Position numbers and translations under genes: made by a program
Assembly (NCBI GenBank): GCA_963785415.1
Contig: CAWAVB010000001.1
Location: 1,364,001-1,428,000, forward strand
Source: Bog-793 sp963785415
Lineage (GTDB): Bacteria > Actinomycetota > Acidimicrobiia > Acidimicrobiales > Bog-793
Reading direction: 5' to 3'
DNA length: 64,000 nt
Notes under the pieces: model-generated
Told to the model about the DNA's origin: nothing
Seen by the model: only the letters and a program-made list of their open reading frames with translations
Databases searched by the model: none
Shown here: one piece after another, positions 63,459-64,000 of the stretch
Layout: the number at the start of each line of letters is the position of its first letter
Numbering within the stretch: position 1 is the stretch's first letter

Positions 63459-63489
63459 ACTATAGCAAAGCTAAGTGCCTAATTGTCAA
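63459..63489 (-). promoter_or_regulatory. sigma-70-like promoter of the dnaK operon
   Basis: On the minus strand: -35 TTGACA (63484-63489), -10 GCTATA (17-bp spacer) or TATAGT (19-bp). An AT-rich window in a G+C-rich area. GTTGAC (63450-63455) and GTCAAC (63485-63490) form a wide inverted repeat across it. No CTTGAGT-N7-ACTCAAG HAIR site was found nearby. Confidence 0.65.
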
Positions 63490-63696
63490 CTTTGGCGCCC
63501 CGAAGAGAAGTCCTGCTCACAGGCGACCTCCGGCGCGGGCGGTTCCTCCCAACGGTCGACTCCCGTCGGACACCTGGGGCCGCCGCGGCGCCGGGCCCGC
63601 GGCCCCGCGTTCCCCGGGTGCCAGCGCGGCGGCGGAGCCGGCCGAACCACGGCGGCGTCCCCGCATGGGTCGGGCCGCGGTCGCTACCCTGAGCCG

Positions 63697-64000
63697 GTGC
63701 GCACCCTCGTGATCCTCCGCCACGGCGAGAGCCTGTGGAACGCCTCGAACCTTTTCACCGGCTGGACCGACGTCGACCTGTCACCGAAGGGCGAGGACGA
63801 GGCCCGGGCCGCCGGGGCGCTGCTCGCCACGGAACCCGGCCTCGTTATCGACGTCGTCCATACCTCCGTGCTGACCCGCGCCGTGCACACGAGCGACCTC
63901 GCCCTCGCCGTCGCCGGCCGCAGCTACCTCCCGGTCCGGCGCCACTGGCGCCTGAACGAGCGCCATTACGGCCGTCTCCAGGGGATGAACAAGAAGGAGG
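63697..64000 (+). CDS. gpmA: 2,3-bisphosphoglycerate-dependent phosphoglycerate mutase (partial)
   Basis: Runs off the right edge after about 101 codons from GTG 63697. It begins RTLVILRHGESLWNASNLFTGW, DVDLSPKGEDEARAAG, then HTSVLTRAVHTSDLAL and RRHWRLNERHYGRLQGMNKKE, all hallmark GpmA sequence including the phospho-His and the LNERHYG loop. Glycolysis/gluconeogenesis. Confidence 0.93.
   Translation, partial: MRTLVILRHGESLWNASNLFTGWTDVDLSPKGEDEARAAGALLATEPGLVIDVVHTSVLTRAVHTSDLALAVAGRSYLPVRRHWRLNERHYGRLQGMNKKE

Overview
The window (high G+C throughout, GTG/ATG starts, many 4-bp GTGA/ATGA gene overlaps) looks like a chromosome segment of an actinobacterium (Actinomycetota). Signature genes are crgA, a PASTA kinase pknB with FHA genes and a PP2C phosphatase, a MarP-type CvpA-protease, an hspR-controlled dnaK-grpE-dnaJ-clpB operon, an actinobacterial SRP RNA before dnaX, and GTP-dependent PEP carboxykinase. 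The Thr/Pro-rich tail of PknB and the reduced kinase cluster fit a deep-branching class such as Acidimicrobiia, but that is inference.

Region 1 (1-31.8 kb) is mostly core genome: an epimerase, a chromate transporter, a GH94-like phosphorylase, a SixA-like phosphatase with a VIT1-type transporter, an orphan response regulator, a pyrE-like gene, marP, two tRNA-Ser genes around tadA, SRP RNA-dnaX-ybaB-recR, an acyl-CoA carboxylase beta subunit, a large Lhr helicase behind an SOS box, pckG, a methyltransferase, a marR-MFS exporter pair, an IS481 element beside tRNA-Leu, and the cell-wall/division cluster fhaA-fhaB-pstP-pbpA-pknB-crgA.

Region 2 (31.85-48.3 kb) is accessory DNA. Its main structure is a nest: an 8.66-kb IS1595-family (ISXO2-like) element bounded by perfect 26-bp inverted repeats (31872-31897 and 40502-40527) and a near-perfect 8-bp target duplication. 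It carries passenger genes (an unknown membrane protein, hicAB and a coupled 55-aa ORF) and was later hit by three other insertion sequences: ISL3 family with an exact 8-bp duplication, IS21 family with its own pRiA4b ORF-3 passenger, and IS256 family inside the IS1595 transposase. Removing IS21 restores the membrane-protein gene in frame; removing IS256 plus 8 bp restores the transposase in frame. To the right lie a small Cys-rich protein gene, a tandem pair of tyrosine recombinases flanked by short repeats, a RibD/DHFR-like reductase, and an arsenic operon (arsR-arsM-acr3-arsC-DUF2180).

Region 3 (48.3-64 kb) returns to core genes: purL and a separate, tightly overlapped purA-purD-purB-purC-purS-purQ operon on the minus strand, then the heat-shock operon dnaK-grpE-dnaJ-hspR-clpB on the minus strand with a clear sigma-70-like promoter, and the start of gpmA running off the right edge.
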